Shown here: piece by piece, positions 62,815 to 64,000 of the stretch
How positions within the stretch are numbered: the first letter of the stretch is position 1
Layout of the letters: each line of letters begins with the position of its first letter
NCBI GenBank assembly: GCA_032158295.1
Contig: CM063243.1
Location: 1,116,001-1,180,000, forward strand
From: Pycnopodia helianthoides
Taxonomy: Eukaryota; Echinodermata; Asteroidea; Forcipulatida; Asteriidae
DNA length: 64,000 bases
Reading direction: 5' to 3'
Program-made: the position numbers and the translations under genes
The notes under the pieces: model-generated
Seen by the model: only the letters and a program-made list of their open reading frames with translations
The model's database searches: none
Told to the model about the DNA's origin: nothing

Positions 62815-63148
62815 AGGCGCAGTATACCTTTGGTTTTTGGGACCGTTTGATTGTTTTAATCCTATTTAAATGTAGATATATACAATAAAACTAACTTGTG
62901 AAAATTTCATTTCAAAAGGTGGTAACATTTTTGAAATATCGTCAAAATCTGCAGCAAATAATTATGTCCACCCATAAAGAATAATCCCTAAGTAATAAGG
63001 AATACACAATCTGAGAAACGTTCGCAGATTCAAATTTCCATATCCACATTGTTTTGAATTGAAATATTTCTCAAAATGCTTTTTACTATCGAACGTTGCT
63101 GTACTTCTATTTAGAGTGATTTCCAATCGTATACCTTCCCTTTAAGGG
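62812..63148 (-). mobile_element. MITE family M3, copy 4
   Basis: Begins AAAGGCGCAGTATACCTTTG and ends CGTATACCTTCCCTTTAA. It shares GTGAAAATTTCATTTCAAAA with the other copies. Confidence 0.75.
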
Positions 63149-63238
63149 AAGGTCTGTTTCTGTAAGAAACATGAGGTGTCATTTCGTCGGCTCAGTGTTG
63201 TTATTTGCAATTTTAAATCCGTAATGACCAAAAGGTCG

Positions 63239-63630
63239 TTAAAAGAACATTACAGAATTGGAAAGAAAAAAACTTGTAAAATGTACTTTTTGATCACAGA
63301 TTTACATAAAACTTACACGGTCTAATGATGATGATAGTAGAAAACATCCCTTGAAATATTTGTCTGAAATGCCATATTTGATGAGAAATGAATAAACTAA
63401 TTTTCCAATTGGAGTTTATCGCTCAGTGAGCGTTTTGATCATGTGTTGAATCTATATGATTTCATGCAAATGTGTAATCAGTTTTTCACTATTTTCTCAT
63501 GACCCAGATGGCCGATCGATCTGAAACTTCTACAGGTTTGTCAGTTTATGTATATGGTGGATTACATAAAGTGCTTACACTGCCAGCAACTGTTTTGTTA
63601 GCAAAAACCAATTCTGTAATGTTCCTTTAA
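63239..63630 (-). mobile_element. MITE family M1, copy 4
   Basis: Reverse orientation; right end CTGTAATGTTCCTTTAA intact, left end has one change (TTAAAAGAAC). Three MITEs thus lie almost back to back from 62463 to 63630. Confidence 0.85.
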
Positions 63631-63699
63631 GTGAAAAATGCAAATAACGTCGAAAAAAAATAAACCAAAATCCACAAGTAATTTGTTTCATGGAAACTG

Positions 63700-63845
63700 A
63701 ATAATTCTTTTTGCCAAACTAACTTTTTGAATTCACTCTTGATCAATAAACTCCATTTACCAGGAGCTCCAAAATATGCAAAACCAAATTAATGAAATCC
63801 ATACAAACTGCACTAAGGACCTTTTAGTCCTGAGCCGACAATATA
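63700..63845 (-). repeat. Dispersed repeat, partner of 13860-14040
   Basis: Minus-strand match (TGATCAATAAACTCCATTTA, CCAGGAGCTCC). From 63850 to the end nothing is recognised. Confidence 0.55.
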
Positions 63846-64000
63846 TTATGCTATTCATTACCAGTGTTTATTTATTATTTTTTTTAAAATTTATTTAAAC
63901 CATATTTAACGAGGGTGACCCATCCAGCACGGCTGATCATTTGGGGCCCTCACATAAAATAAAATAAAAACGTCAAAAACATCATAAACAAGTGTAAGGT

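Overview
The window looks like intron-rich animal nuclear DNA, most likely from an echinoderm; a sea star is my guess. The reasons are GT-AG introns of hundreds to thousands of bases, single-copy metazoan genes, a Ngaro-type tyrosine-recombinase retrotransposon, and a very high load of short inverted-repeat elements and tRNA-derived SINEs. The species is inference. The gene calls rest on translated protein similarity recalled from family knowledge and on splice sites read by eye. No database search was run.

Layout. From 1 to about 19.9 kb I see only repeats, minisatellites and transposon relics. These include a 47-bp minisatellite inside a broken coding region that carries a helix-hairpin-helix motif (9-10.7 kb). 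From 19.9 to 30.9 kb, on the minus strand, six exons encode POLR3F (RNA polymerase III subunit RPC6); its C-terminal exon or exons were not found. POLR3F starts 260 bp from, and divergently to, KAT5 (Tip60 MYST acetyltransferase), whose eleven exons run on the plus strand from 31.2 to 39.2 kb. KAT5 is essentially complete at about 507 residues. It carries an apparent one-base frameshift in exon 6 and a 95-bp tandem amplification of the exon 8 donor boundary.

From 39.3 to 46 kb lie repeats, including a 205-bp tandem array. From 46,077 to 53,578 there is one full-length Ngaro retrotransposon. It has split direct repeats in the order A1-ORFs-B1-A2-B2, a Gag-like ORF, an RT/RNase H ORF, a tyrosine recombinase and an SGNH-hydrolase reading frame. 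The A copies appear identical and the B copies differ by one T, so the insertion looks recent. From 57.3 to 62.4 kb, four minus-strand exons belong to a conserved-looking helical protein that I do not recognise; the gene continues upstream past the window. One of its exons also has an apparent one-base frameshift.

POLR3F and KAT5 share a short divergent promoter. Most of the remaining DNA is non-autonomous mobile sequence, much of it lodged in the introns of these genes. Element family labels such as M1 and M2 are mine, for cross-reference only.
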